A stretch of 64,000 nucleotides of DNA. Origin: Ruminococcus sp. GTDB taxonomy: Bacteria > Bacillota_A > Clostridia > Oscillospirales > Ruminococcaceae. Shown in pieces: positions 53,772 to 62,644 of this stretch (position 1 is its first letter; the number at the start of each line of letters is the position of its first letter). The stretch is taken from the NCBI GenBank assembly GCA_017480485.1, contig JAFVAN010000028.1, positions 12,299 through 76,298 on the forward strand, in the 5' to 3' direction. The position numbers and the translations under genes are program-made. The notes beneath the pieces were generated by a model. That model was given only the letters and a program-made list of their open reading frames with translations, searched no databases and had not been told where the DNA came from.

Positions 53772-53905
53772 GGAGGTCGGGACGACCTCCAGAAGCAAGA
53801 AATTAGAGGCAAGAAGCAAGATAAGGTGCGCCTTCGGCGCGATTTTTTCTGCTTTGCAGGCGCCTTTATCGGCCTCTGGCTTCTGATCTCTGCCCCTCGG
53901 GCGGA
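53772..53905. repeat. Palindromic repeat between ATPase and transporter genes
   Basis: GGAGGTCGGGACGACCTCC (53772-53790) is a perfect hairpin. Beyond it, AGAGGCAAGAAGCAAGATAA is inverted as a diverged arm ending near 53890, with an inner GCGCCTTCGGCGC hairpin (53828-53840). No gene is seen. The minus-strand fold, followed by T-rich sequence, could end the ATPase transcript. Confidence 0.6.
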
Positions 53906-53910
53906 TCGCT

Positions 53911-54879
53911 TTAATTATCCGACTTGAAGAGGTACATCCTCTTCCCGTCCTCGTCGAGCTCGACCTTGACCTTGTCGCCGCCCTTAATCTCAAGGCTTTC
54001 CATATAATCCTTAGGCAGCTGGAGACGTCCCGAACGGTCCAGCACCACAAGCTCCTCGTGGGTCTCCTCGATGCTGTCGTCCATGTCCTCTTCTCCGCCC
54101 AGACTGCCGACCTCGCCAAGCTCCTGCGCGTAGGAGCGCTTTCTCACGATCTCGGAGCTGGTGCGGCCGTCTCTTATGGCCACGACTCTGTCTATCTTGT
54201 GGGCCAGCTTCACGTCGTGGGTAACGATGACCACCGTAATCCCCTCGGTCCTGTTCAGCTCCTTGAAGATATCCAGTATCATGGCGGAGGTCTTTGTGTC
54301 CACGGAGCCCGTGGGCTCGTCCGCCAGCAGGAGCTTCGGGTCGTTGGCCAGTGCTATCGCTATGGCCACTCTCTGCTGCTCGCCGCCCGACATCTGATCC
54401 AGTCGGCTGTTTTTTCTCTTTGAAAGCCCCACCTTGTCCAGCAGCTCCTCGGCCTTTTTCCGCCGCTGCCTGCTGCCCTTCAAGAGCATCGGCAGCTCAA
54501 CGTTCTGCACGGCCGTAAGATAGGGGATAAGGTTTCGGGCGTTGTTCTGCCACACAAAGCCGACGGTGTCGCGCTTATACTGCATATAGTCCTTGTCGTT
54601 GAATTTCAGCAGGTTCTTTCCGTCAACGGTAAGGCTGCCCGCCGAGGGCTTGTCGAGGCCTCCCAGCATATTCAGCAGCGTGCTCTTGCCGCTTCCCGAA
54701 TTGCCGACGATTGCCATCAGTTCGCCCCGCTTCACATCAAGGTCCAGACCCTGAAGAGCCACCACCTCGATCTCGTCGGTCTTATAGATCTTAACAAGGT
54801 TCTCGCAACGGATCATCAGGTCCTCATCGGGCCCCTTCTCTTCCTCCGCAGCGGCAGGAACGGTCTTTTCGTCACTCAA
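53911..54879 (-). CDS. MacB/LolD-like ABC ATPase with C-terminal AbrB-like domain
   Basis: A 322-aa protein. The ATPase (about 25-250) has Walker A VGNSGSGKST, signature MSGGEQQRVAIA and Walker B LLLADEPTGSVDT, in the form of MacB/LolD exporters. The last 50 residues (about 270-322; LDRSGRLQLPKDYMESLEIK, then GGDKVKVELDEDG) have the pattern of SpoVT/AbrB swapped-hairpin domains, which usually bind DNA or mediate dimers. This addition is unusual for a transporter ATPase. It overlaps the upstream ATPase by 8 bp. No FtsX-type permease gene is beside it; its partners could be the sugar permeases or lie elsewhere. Confidence 0.85.
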   Translation of the reverse strand: MSDEKTVPAAAEEEKGPDEDLMIRCENLVKIYKTDEIEVVALQGLDLDVKRGELMAIVGNSGSGKSTLLNMLGGLDKPSAGSLTVDGKNLLKFNDKDYMQYKRDTVGFVWQNNARNLIPYLTAVQNVELPMLLKGSRQRRKKAEELLDKVGLSKRKNSRLDQMSGGEQQRVAIAIALANDPKLLLADEPTGSVDTKTSAMILDIFKELNRTEGITVVIVTHDVKLAHKIDRVVAIRDGRTSSEIVRKRSYAQELGEVGSLGGEEDMDDSIEETHEELVVLDRSGRLQLPKDYMESLEIKGGDKVKVELDEDGKRMYLFKSDN

Positions 54880-55549
54880 CTATCTCACCGTCCTCCAGAG
54901 TATACACCTTGTCGGCGATATCTATCATGCTGGGGTCGTGGGTGGTCATGACGATGGTCATGCCCTGCTCGGCCACCAGCTGCTTGAAAAGCTTTACTAC
55001 CTTGAGGCCCGTGGCTGTGTCCAGCTCTGCGGTGGGCTCGTCGGCAAAGACGACCTTGGGCTCGTGGGCTATCGCTCTTGCAATGGCCACTCGCTGCTGC
55101 TCGCCGCCCGACATCTCGCCGGGCCTGTGGAACATTCTTTTTTCAAGTCCCACGCTCCGCATCACGTCCCGCACCCGCTTGTCGCGCTCGCCGTAGGGGG
55201 TCTTCGAGAGCCTCAGCCCGAACTCCACGTTCTCAAAGGCGTTCATGCCGCTCATCAGCGCCACGGACTGGAACACGAAGCTCATCTCATACCGCCGCAG
55301 CTCGTCTCTCTTTCTTTCAGAGAGGGCCGTGATGTCGCGGCCGTCAAAGAGCACCTTGCCCTTGGTGGGCTTGTCGAGGGCTCCGAGGATGTTTATCAGC
55401 GTGGTCTTGCCGCTTCCCGAACGTCCCCTGAGGATCGTGAGCTTGCCCTGTTCGATCTCGATATTAACATTTTTCAGGGCCGAGACTATACTGCCGTCGC
55501 CAATCTTAAAATCGCAGCAGAGGTCCTCGGTCGAAATAATTGCACCCAT
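54872..55549 (-). CDS. MacB/LolD-like ABC ATPase
   Basis: A 225-aa ATPase: Walker A LRGRSGSGKTTL near 38-49, signature MSGGEQQRVAIA near 140, Walker B VVFADEPTAELDT near 160-172. This is the LolD/MacB type, which usually works with FtsX-like permeases. The ATG at 55549 has AGGAATT before it; upstream in-frame starts lack a ribosome site. It overlaps the second ATPase by 8 bp, so both form one unit and may act as a heterodimer. It lies upstream of the sugar operon on the same strand. Confidence 0.9.
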   Translation of the reverse strand: MGAIISTEDLCCDFKIGDGSIVSALKNVNIEIEQGKLTILRGRSGSGKTTLINILGALDKPTKGKVLFDGRDITALSERKRDELRRYEMSFVFQSVALMSGMNAFENVEFGLRLSKTPYGERDKRVRDVMRSVGLEKRMFHRPGEMSGGEQQRVAIARAIAHEPKVVFADEPTAELDTATGLKVVKLFKQLVAEQGMTIVMTTHDPSMIDIADKVYTLEDGEIVE

Positions 55550-56033
55550 AAAGAATTCCTCGCGGGCCGAAGGGTCGTGACATCGTATTAGTGATTTTGC
55601 ATAATCGGCGGGTCTTTTATCACAAAACTGCCACAAAAACCTCACCGTGCTGTTTTTTGGAAACGCAAATCAAACATCTTGTGGTCAAGGCAAAAGGATG
55701 CTACAAGATGTAGTTAATTTCACCAAAAATTGCATAAAATCGCGCATTATTTGGTGTTATTTGATAGCAAAATCGCCAAAAGGGCTCAATTTGCTAATCT
55801 TAATTATACCATTGATAAGGCGGTTTGTCAAGAAGCCTTAAACGTTTGCGGTAAATGTTTTTTGTGCAGAATGACGGTTTGTGCATATTGCTGTATAAAT
55901 CGTTTTCAGTTTTGTACACGATTACCTGTAGTTTCTTTTTTTCATATATCCCCGCCGCCCCCTGCCCCTTGGCACTGTTCTTGCCGCAATATTGTTTACA
56001 TTCAGTTAATCAAAAATTTACCTTTACCGATAA
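55550..56033. other. Intergenic region without a recognised gene
   Basis: An AT-rich stretch between the ATPase pair and cobO. Short frames here have no ribosome site or recognisable product. The promoter of the ATPase pair probably lies at about 55575-55630, but I cannot fix its boxes. Confidence 0.4.
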
Positions 56034-56070
56034 AAAGAAAAGCCCCCGCGGCCTTTGCGCGGGGGCAAAA
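56034..56070 (-). terminator. Terminator of the ddh-cobO operon
   Basis: On the minus strand GCCCCCGCG pairs with CGCGGGGGC around CAAAGGC and is followed by TTTTCTTTTT. It lies about 70 bp after the cobO stop. Confidence 0.88.
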
Positions 56071-56137
56071 GTATTCTTTCTCACGGGCATCGGCCCGAAA
56101 ACGTTTTCTGATGGAGCTTGCAGCAGCAGACCGCCTT

Positions 56138-56647
56138 TCAGCACTCGACGCCTCTGCGGGCCTTAACGCCCCGCTCGAAGGGGTGTCTGAGGGCGCGTAT
56201 CTCGCTGATGTAGTCCGCCTCTGCGGTAAAGAGCTCCGAGGGCTCGCGGCCAGTGAAGACCAGCTCGTGGTCGTCATCGGACAGGGCCTTCAGCCGCTCG
56301 ATGAGTCCGGTTTCGCAGAGGCCGTCGGCGATGTAGGTCACCTCGTCCAGCACCAGCAGCCGTCGGCCGCTCCGAGAGAAAAACTCCAGGGCCCTTTGCA
56401 GCATACTGTCATTGGCCTCTCGGCAGCGCCTGCGCTCCTCATCACCCATCTCCCAGGTGAAGCCGAACTGCTCGGGCTCGCAGAGGACCGCGGCCCCGAG
56501 GCGCTCCAGAGCGTCGTACTCGGCGCTTTGTCTTGTTTTGAGGAAGGCGCAGAGCATCACCTCTCCGCCCGAGCCCGCGAACCGCGCCGCCAGGCCCGTT
56601 GCAGCGGTGGTCTTGCCCTTGCCGTCCCCGCAGTAAACGTGTATCAT
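56138..56647 (-). CDS. cobO: Cob(I)yrinic acid a,c-diamide adenosyltransferase
   Basis: A 169-aa CobO/BtuR-type enzyme that attaches the adenosyl group to corrinoids in coenzyme B12 synthesis or salvage. The ATP-binding start VYCGDGKGKTTAATGLA (residues 4-20) is typical, and VLDEVTYIADGL near 98-109 and FTGREPSELF near 132-141 follow. It is near the family's usual length. It starts 7 bp after ddh with a weak ribosome site, so the two share a transcript. A CbiB-like gene lies 6 kb to the right. Confidence 0.93.
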   Translation of the reverse strand: MIHVYCGDGKGKTTAATGLAARFAGSGGEVMLCAFLKTRQSAEYDALERLGAAVLCEPEQFGFTWEMGDEERRRCREANDSMLQRALEFFSRSGRRLLVLDEVTYIADGLCETGLIERLKALSDDDHELVFTGREPSELFTAEADYISEIRALRHPFERGVKARRGVEC

Positions 56648-56654
56648 CCCGTTA

Positions 56655-57644
56655 TCAGAGCATCTTGGCCCGCAGCTCCTCGCCGGAAAGGGGCGAGAGA
56701 TATGCGGGGGCGATGTCGAAGGCGGTGCGGCAGCCCGTCTGGCCCTCGGCCTTGAGCCTTGCGAGGGCTCTTGCGTAGCACACCAGCACGCTGGCGGTGA
56801 ACTCGGGGTTGGATTCCAGCTTGAGGGAATACTCGATCATCTGGTGGGTCTGGCCGTTTGCGCCTGTCTTGCCGCTGCGCATTACAAATCCGCCGTGGGG
56901 CATGGTGGTGTGGTCGCGGTCAAACTCCTCCTCGGTGATAAAATTAACGGTGGTGTCGTACTCGTCGAAGTAGTTCTTCATGCCCTTGATGGCCTGCTCG
57001 ATAGCGGCCTTGTCGGCGCCCTCCTCGGCAACGACGTAGCAGAGCCTTGTGTGCTTCTCGCGGGTGGTGAGCTCGGGCTGGGAGCCGCTTCTTACGGCGT
57101 CCATAGCGGCCTCGACGGGGCAGGTATACTGGATGCCTCTCTTAACGCCGGGCACGCGCCTGATGGCGTCGGAATGTCCCTGACTTACGCCCCTGCCCCA
57201 GAAGGTATAGCTCTTGCCGTCGGGCAGGATGGACTCGGCATAAAGTCTGTTCAGGGAGAACAGGCCGGGGTCCCAGCCAAGGGAGATCATAGCCAGATGG
57301 CCGCTCTCGCGGGCTGCCTTGTCAACGTTTGCAAAGTGCTCGGGGATGCGGGCGTGGGTATCGAAGCTGTCGATGACGTTGAAATGCTTTGCGAGGGCGG
57401 GGGTCTGCTGGGGCAGGTCGGTGGCACTGCCGCCGCAGATTATCATAACGTCGATCTGGTCAGCCATTTTCTCGGCGTCGGCGATATTATAGGCCTTAAC
57501 GCCCTCGGTGGCGAGCTTGACGCTTGCGGGGTCACGTCTTGTGAAGACGCCTACCAGCTCCATATCCTCATTTTGTCTTATCGCGAGCTCGACGCCCTTT
57601 CCGAGGTTGCCGTAGCCTGTGATAGCTATTCTTGTTTTGCTCAT
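56655..57644 (-). CDS. ddh: meso-Diaminopimelate D-dehydrogenase
   Basis: A 329-aa NADP-dependent enzyme that makes meso-diaminopimelate in one step for lysine and peptidoglycan. The Rossmann start is AITGYGNLGKGVE (7-19). VIDSFDTHARIPEH near 92-105, SLGWDPGLFSLNR near 123-135 and WGRGVSQGHSDAIR near 150 are hallmarks of the family. Length is as expected. It is the first gene of a two-gene unit with cobO. Its promoter lies at 57681-57709. Confidence 0.96.
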   Translation of the reverse strand: MSKTRIAITGYGNLGKGVELAIRQNEDMELVGVFTRRDPASVKLATEGVKAYNIADAEKMADQIDVMIICGGSATDLPQQTPALAKHFNVIDSFDTHARIPEHFANVDKAARESGHLAMISLGWDPGLFSLNRLYAESILPDGKSYTFWGRGVSQGHSDAIRRVPGVKRGIQYTCPVEAAMDAVRSGSQPELTTREKHTRLCYVVAEEGADKAAIEQAIKGMKNYFDEYDTTVNFITEEEFDRDHTTMPHGGFVMRSGKTGANGQTHQMIEYSLKLESNPEFTASVLVCYARALARLKAEGQTGCRTAFDIAPAYLSPLSGEELRAKML

Positions 57645-57680
57645 AGAAGATCTCCTCCGATTCTAAAAATTCCAAGTTTA

Positions 57681-57709
57681 ATTATAGCACAGATCATCCG
57701 AGATGTAAA
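57681..57709 (-). promoter_or_regulatory. Promoter of ddh-cobO
   Basis: On the minus strand TTTACA (57709-57704), 17-bp spacer, TATAAT (57686-57681), with TGC before the -10. Confidence 0.75.
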
Positions 57710-57937
57710 GTAGTTTTATGAATTTTTTTGCCGTCGGCTTTTCATTTTTTGATCGGGCAGAAAAAGGGTCATCCTGCATAAATCCTGATTTCTCGTAGCA
57801 AAGACGACAACACGTTCACAAAGCGGCGTGCAAATTTGCAGGAAGAAAAATTTTTCCTGCACACGGAAGGCCCGCGAAAAAAGGACCCGCCGAGCAGACA
57901 AAGTGATCAAGTCCGCACCACTTCGGCACATTGGCCA

Positions 57938-58560
57938 GTTCCAAGGGCGGCCTTAGCCCTTGGCAGAGTCCAGGGACAGAGTCCCTGGTCGCCGACCCGG
58001 CGAAACACGCACAAAACTTTCGTTAAACCAACGGCGCAGCGCGCCCAAAAAGCCGACAACGTCGGCCCAAATCCGGAGGGCGCTCCGCACGGGGGTGAAT
58101 TCCAAAACGGTCCTGTGGACCGTTTTGGAAGAGGGGCGTGCCCTGCAAGGGAGGGCCGCCCCTGCCTGCGGTTAGCAGAACTGAAACCTCGGGCCGCCTG
58201 CGGCCCGACTACACAAGTCCGGCGGCTACATAAGCCTCCCCTAACAGGGGAGGTGCCCGATAGGGCGGAGGGGTTTCAAGACAGCCGCCGACAGCGGCGA
58301 GGGAGGGGGATTTGTAGCAGAGGCTTTGCCGCTCGCCGCACGGAAAAATCGCTTCGCTCTTTCCTTATGGAGAAAGAGGACGGCTTTTGCGGCGCAGCAT
58401 AGCGCCCCGCTTAGGGATGGAGTTTAACGGGAAAATGGGTGCTCCCTTGTTTGTTGTGCTGCGCCGCGGTTTAACGATAGTTTTGTGCGTGTTTCGCGGG
58501 GTCCGCGACCAAAGGCTCTGCCTTTGGAATCCGCCAAGGGCTAACGCCGCCCTTGGAACC
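57938..58560. repeat. 1-kb intergenic region filled with repeat family R1 and other repeats
   Basis: The gap 57710-58692 has no supported gene. An inverted R1 module lies at 57988-58042 and a direct one at 58455-58510 (GCTGCGCCGCGGTTTAACG, then TTTTGTGCGTGTTTCG), so the pair bounds about 520 bp. Hairpins of the CCAAGGGCGG...CCCTTGG type lie at about 57940-57965 and 58535-58556. CCGCACGGAAAAATCGCTTC at about 58336-58355 recurs at about 62418. Confidence 0.72.
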
Positions 58561-58692
58561 GGCGAATGCGCTTGCGCGGGTGATGTTAAGGCTTCTGGGT
58601 GCCGCCGACTTTGCTCTATGCTCGGTCTGCTCCTATACCACCCTTATCCTCCCCTTTTCTTTTGTTTTCTCTCAAATCCTGTCCCTCCCTCC

Positions 58693-58721
58693 TTGACAAT
58701 AAATCCTACTTATTATATAAT
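58693..58721 (+). promoter_or_regulatory. Promoter of the P-type ATPase gene
   Basis: TTGACA (58693-58698), 17-bp spacer, TATAAT (58716-58721), a full consensus promoter about 48 bp before the start codon. Confidence 0.8.
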
Positions 58722-58768
58722 GTATATCGGATGCTATCCTATTATTATCCGAAAGGAATGTTGGCTCA

Positions 58769-61366
58769 ATGACCGATCAGTATCGCCGCAGCCCCGAGGA
58801 GCTTTTTAAAGAGCTCTCTTCGAGCGAAAACGGACTTACCTCAGCCCAGGCACAGCAAAATGCCGAGAAGTATGGAAGGAATATTATCTCCGAAGGTAAA
58901 AAGAAAAGCCCCTTCGTTATCTTCCTCGAGCAGTATAAGGACTTCCTCGTTATAATCCTCATAATCGCCGCTATAATCTCTGCCTTTATGAAGGACGTCG
59001 AGAGCACCATCGTTATACTCGTAGTTATCACTATGAACGCCATCCTCGGCACCATCCAGACCCTTAAAGCCGAGAAGAGCCTCTCAAATCTCAAAAAGCT
59101 CTCCTCCCCTAACGCCAAAGCCCTCAGAAACGGCGAGGCCGCTGTCATCCCCTCCGAGGATGTGGTGGTGGGCGATGTGCTGCTGATCGAGGCGGGCGAC
59201 CAGATCCCCGCCGACGGCCTGCTCCTTGAAAGCGCCTCCGTTCAGGTAAACGAGAGCGCCCTCACGGGAGAGAGCATCAATATCGACAAGGATACCACCC
59301 CCATCACCGCCGAGTGCCCTCTGGCCGAGCGGCATAATATGGTATACTCCGGCAGCTTCGTGACCTACGGCCGCGGCCGCTTCATCGTCACCGAAACAGG
59401 CATGAATACCGAGGTCGGCAAGATCGCATCCCTGATACAGAACGCCGAGGAGCGCCAGACCCCCCTCCAGCGCACCCTCGATTCCTTCGGGCGCAAGCTC
59501 TCTATCGGCATACTTATCGTCTGTGCTCTGGTGTTCGGCCTCAGCCTCATCCGCGCCGACGAGATAAACAAGGACGTTATGATGGACTCCCTCATGTTTG
59601 CCATTGCTCTGGCAGTTGCGGCCATCCCCGAGGCCCTCAGCTCCATCGTTACCATCGTGCTCTCCTTCGGTACGCAGAAGATGTCCAAGGAGAACGCCAT
59701 CATCCGCAAGCTGCAGGCCGTTGAGGGTCTGGGCTCTGTTTCCATAATCTGCTCCGATAAAACGGGCACCCTCACCCAGAACAAGATGACCGTCCGCAAG
59801 GTAGTTGTGGGCGGACACATGATAGCCGCCGCCGACAGCGACATGGGCAACAGCGACGAGAAGCAGCTGGTCATTGCTTCCGTCCTCTGCAACGACTCAC
59901 AGGTCAAGGACGGCACCGAGATAGGCGACCCCACAGAGACCGCCCTTATAAACTTTGCCACAGACCGGGGCCTTGACAGCGACCAGATACGCATCGACTG
60001 CAAGCGGATAAGCGAGATACCCTTCGACTCCGACAGAAAGCTCATGTCCACCCTTAACATCGTGAACGGCGAGAACATAATGTTCACCAAGGGCGCCGCC
60101 GACGTGCTGGTGGACCGCATGACCTGCCCCAACGAGACAAAGGCCCAGATACGCGCTCAGGTTGAGGAGCTGTCCTCTCAGGGCCTGCGCATCCTCTGCT
60201 TTGCCTCCAAGAAATACAACGCCACAGAGATAGGCATCGAGGACGAGTACGACCTTGACTACATGGGCCTCATCGCCATGATGGACCCCCCGAGGGTAGA
60301 GAGCAAGCAGGCCGTTACCGAGTGTAAGGCTGCGGGAATAAAGCCTGTTATGATAACGGGCGACCACGTTGTAACAGCCTCGGCCATCGCCAAGGAGATC
60401 GGCATTTTGCAGGATTTCTCGGAGGCCGTTGAGGGCGCCGAGCTTGACAAGTATACCGACGAGGAGCTTGTGACCTACGTTCGGGACAAGAGCGTTTACG
60501 CCCGCGTTACTCCCGAGCACAAGATAAGGATAGTAAAGGCTTGGCAGGCCAATGACATGATAGTTTCCATGACAGGCGACGGCGTTAACGACGCTCCCGC
60601 CCTGAAGCAGGCCGATGTGGGCGTTGCAATGGGCATCACGGGAACCGAGGTCTCCAAGGACGCCGCAGCCATGGTGCTGGCGGACGACAACTTTGCCACC
60701 ATCGTAAAGGCCGTAAAGAACGGCAGAAACATCTACGACAACATCAAGAAGAGCATACTCTTCCTGCTCTCGGGCAATCTGGCGGGCATCATAACCGTAC
60801 TGTTCTGCTCGCTGCTGGCGCTGCCTGTGCCCTTTGCGGCTATACACCTGCTGTTCATCAACCTGCTGACGGACTCCCTGCCCGCCATCGGCCTTGGGCT
60901 GGAGCCCCACTCTGACAGTGTTATGAAGCGCAAGCCCCGCCCCGCCAACGAGTCCATACTGACAGGCAGCTTCCTTGGCAAGATCGGCTGGAGCGGCCTT
61001 GTGATAGCGGCGGCGACCATCACAGCCTTCCTGCTTGGCAACCACTACTGCGGCGAAGAGGCAGCGATGACCATGGCCTTTGCGACCCTGTGCTTATCAA
61101 GGCTTTTCCACGGCTTCAGCTGCAAGGCAGATGAGCCTGTGATGTTCACTAAGAAGATGTTTGACAACAGCTTTGGCCTGCTGGCCTTTGGTGCAGGCTT
61201 TGTGCTGATAAGCGCCGTACTGTTCATCAAGCCGATACACAGCTTCTTCAAGGTAGTATCTCTGTCTGCGGGCCTGTACGCGGCCATCTATCTGCTGGCC
61301 TTCGGCTCGATGATCGTGGTACAGATAATCAAGTTTATAATTTCGGCAGCGAAAAAGGAGCAGTAA
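58769..61366 (+). CDS. P-type calcium-transporting ATPase
   Basis: An 865-aa P2-type cation pump. TGES near 170, the phosphorylation site SDKTGTLT near 330, MITGDH near 530 and GDGVNDAP near 610 are all present. Membrane helix 4 has AVAAIPEALSSIVTI and helix 6 NLLTDSLPAIGLG, the form of bacterial Ca2+-type (PMCA/SERCA-like) pumps; 10 membrane helices are expected. It exports Ca2+ or a similar divalent ion. AAGGAATG precedes the ATG at 58769. Single gene with a consensus promoter. Confidence 0.92.
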   Translation: MTDQYRRSPEELFKELSSSENGLTSAQAQQNAEKYGRNIISEGKKKSPFVIFLEQYKDFLVIILIIAAIISAFMKDVESTIVILVVITMNAILGTIQTLKAEKSLSNLKKLSSPNAKALRNGEAAVIPSEDVVVGDVLLIEAGDQIPADGLLLESASVQVNESALTGESINIDKDTTPITAECPLAERHNMVYSGSFVTYGRGRFIVTETGMNTEVGKIASLIQNAEERQTPLQRTLDSFGRKLSIGILIVCALVFGLSLIRADEINKDVMMDSLMFAIALAVAAIPEALSSIVTIVLSFGTQKMSKENAIIRKLQAVEGLGSVSIICSDKTGTLTQNKMTVRKVVVGGHMIAAADSDMGNSDEKQLVIASVLCNDSQVKDGTEIGDPTETALINFATDRGLDSDQIRIDCKRISEIPFDSDRKLMSTLNIVNGENIMFTKGAADVLVDRMTCPNETKAQIRAQVEELSSQGLRILCFASKKYNATEIGIEDEYDLDYMGLIAMMDPPRVESKQAVTECKAAGIKPVMITGDHVVTASAIAKEIGILQDFSEAVEGAELDKYTDEELVTYVRDKSVYARVTPEHKIRIVKAWQANDMIVSMTGDGVNDAPALKQADVGVAMGITGTEVSKDAAAMVLADDNFATIVKAVKNGRNIYDNIKKSILFLLSGNLAGIITVLFCSLLALPVPFAAIHLLFINLLTDSLPAIGLGLEPHSDSVMKRKPRPANESILTGSFLGKIGWSGLVIAAATITAFLLGNHYCGEEAAMTMAFATLCLSRLFHGFSCKADEPVMFTKKMFDNSFGLLAFGAGFVLISAVLFIKPIHSFFKVVSLSAGLYAAIYLLAFGSMIVVQIIKFIISAAKKEQ

Positions 61367-61388
61367 AAAGCGCAGAAGCCCTCTGAGG

Positions 61389-61460
61389 CCCACCGTATCG
61401 CGAGGGAGCCCCCGCACATTACACAGTTGTAAGCTGGCGGAGCCAGCGGCACGCGACGTA
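61389..61460. repeat. Interspersed repeat family R2, copy
   Basis: CCACCGTATCGCGAGGGAGC, then CCGCACATTACACAGTTGT (to 61430), followed by GCTGGCGGAGCCAGC, a small hairpin. It matches 62484-62530 and the inverted copies at 41042 and 63636. Confidence 0.72.
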
Positions 61461-61478
61461 AAAAAGGAGGATGTTATT

Positions 61479-62000
61479 ATGAAAGAATTTCTGGAGCTCA
61501 CACATGAGCGCTATTCCGTCCGTAAGTTCTCGGACAAGGCCGTGGAGGAGGAAAAGCTTGATAAGATCATCGAGGCCGCCCTCGCGGCGCCTACTGCCGT
61601 GAATTATCAGCCCGTCCGCCTCTGGCTCCTCAGGAGCGAGGAGGCTATAGCCAAGTTCCTCTCCTGCACAAAATTCGAGTTTTTTAAGAACGTAGAAGCG
61701 ATAATAGTCGTTGGCGGCAAGCTGAGCGAGGCTTGGGTTCGTCCTGCCGACAAGCGCAACTTCGCCGACGTAGACGCCTCCATCGTCGCCACTCAGATAA
61801 TGCTGGAGATCGCCGATCTGGGCCTCGGGACAACGTGGATAGGCCACTTCGACGCCCCCAAGCTGGCGGGGCTCTTCCCCGACATGGGCGGCTGCGAGCT
61901 CATCGCTGCCTTCCCCATAGGCTACCCCGCCGAGGATTGCGAGCCCTCGCCGCGCCACACCCAGAGGCGCAGCCGCGAGGAGCTTGTCAAGGAGCTCTGA
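61479..62000 (+). CDS. Nitroreductase-family flavoprotein
   Basis: A 173-aa FMN-dependent oxidoreductase. The N-terminus ERYSVRKFSDKAVEEEKLDK binds the flavin (Arg-Ser/Tyr-Arg pattern), AALAAPTAVNYQPVR near 32-46 continues the site, and DLGLGTTWIGHF near 110-121 completes it. Substrates of this short type are unknown. AAGGAGG precedes the ATG. The next gene follows at once. Confidence 0.93.
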   Translation: MKEFLELTHERYSVRKFSDKAVEEEKLDKIIEAALAAPTAVNYQPVRLWLLRSEEAIAKFLSCTKFEFFKNVEAIIVVGGKLSEAWVRPADKRNFADVDASIVATQIMLEIADLGLGTTWIGHFDAPKLAGLFPDMGGCELIAAFPIGYPAEDCEPSPRHTQRRSREELVKEL

Positions 62001-62001
62001 C

Positions 62002-62373
62002 ATGAAGCGGCTGGGCCTGCTGCTGGCAGCGGTGCTGTGCCTCTTCTGCCTTGCGGGCTGCGCCAAAAAGCCCGAGGGCAAGTGGGAGACCGTGCGCTAC
62101 GAGTTCGATGGCACCGTGATGACCGAGGCCGACAACGCCGCTGTCCGGGAGCTTATGCAGTTTGAGTTCGAGAAGGACGGCAAGGGCAAGGCTCGGGTCG
62201 GCAGCGAGGAATTTGATCTCTCCTGGACCAGATACAAGGACGGAGACATGACCCTTGAATTCGGCGGCCGCCGTGCCGACGGCACCATCAACGACGAGGC
62301 GACATCCATGGATCTGACCATCGTTTCCGGCGAGGGGCTTGGGGTCAAGATCGTGATCGAGAAGGTGAGCTGA
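62002..62373 (+). CDS. Small lipoprotein
   Basis: A 123-aa protein from the ATG at 62002. The signal peptide ends with the lipobox LAGC near residue 18. The mature part is beta-rich with the pattern GKWETVRYEFDGTVM, typical of small cell-surface lipoproteins of Clostridia that carry a lipocalin-like 'GxW' start. Function unknown. It lies one base after the nitroreductase stop, so it is co-transcribed. Confidence 0.75.
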   Translation: MKRLGLLLAAVLCLFCLAGCAKKPEGKWETVRYEFDGTVMTEADNAAVRELMQFEFEKDGKGKARVGSEEFDLSWTRYKDGDMTLEFGGRRADGTINDEATSMDLTIVSGEGLGVKIVIEKVS

Positions 62374-62483
62374 GGTGGAAACCCCTCCACCACCGCCTAA
62401 CGGAGGGTTTCCTCCTCCGCACGGAAAAATCGCTCCGCAGGTGGTGACTGGGCCTCTGCTCCTCTTACTCAATTTCTCTGAGT

Positions 62484-62557
62484 GCCACCGTATCGCGAGG
62501 GAACCGCCTCACATTTCACCGTTGTGAACGAGCTTGCGAGTGATCACGCGACTTGCG
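62484..62557. repeat. Interspersed repeat family R2, copy
   Basis: GCCACCGTATCGCGAGGGAA, then CCGCCTCACATTTCACCG and further GTGATCACGCGACTTGCG. The element at 63636-63695 is the same sequence inverted, so the two R2 copies bracket the CbiB-like gene. Confidence 0.75.
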
Positions 62558-62577
62558 TGGTACACGCTGTGTACCGC

Positions 62578-62606
62578 TTTACAAATTACTTTTTTTATGC
62601 TATAAT
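62578..62606 (+). promoter_or_regulatory. Promoter of the CbiB-like gene
   Basis: TTTACA (62578-62583), 17-bp spacer, TATAAT (62601-62606), with TGC before the -10. Confidence 0.72.
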
Positions 62607-62644
62607 ATTTGAGTTACTAATTAACGAAAGGACTCTTGTCTTAA

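Noticed and set aside
58387..58809. Possible 140-aa protein before the P-type ATPase
   Set aside because: It consists of translated R1 repeat and promoter sequence and overlaps the ATPase start.
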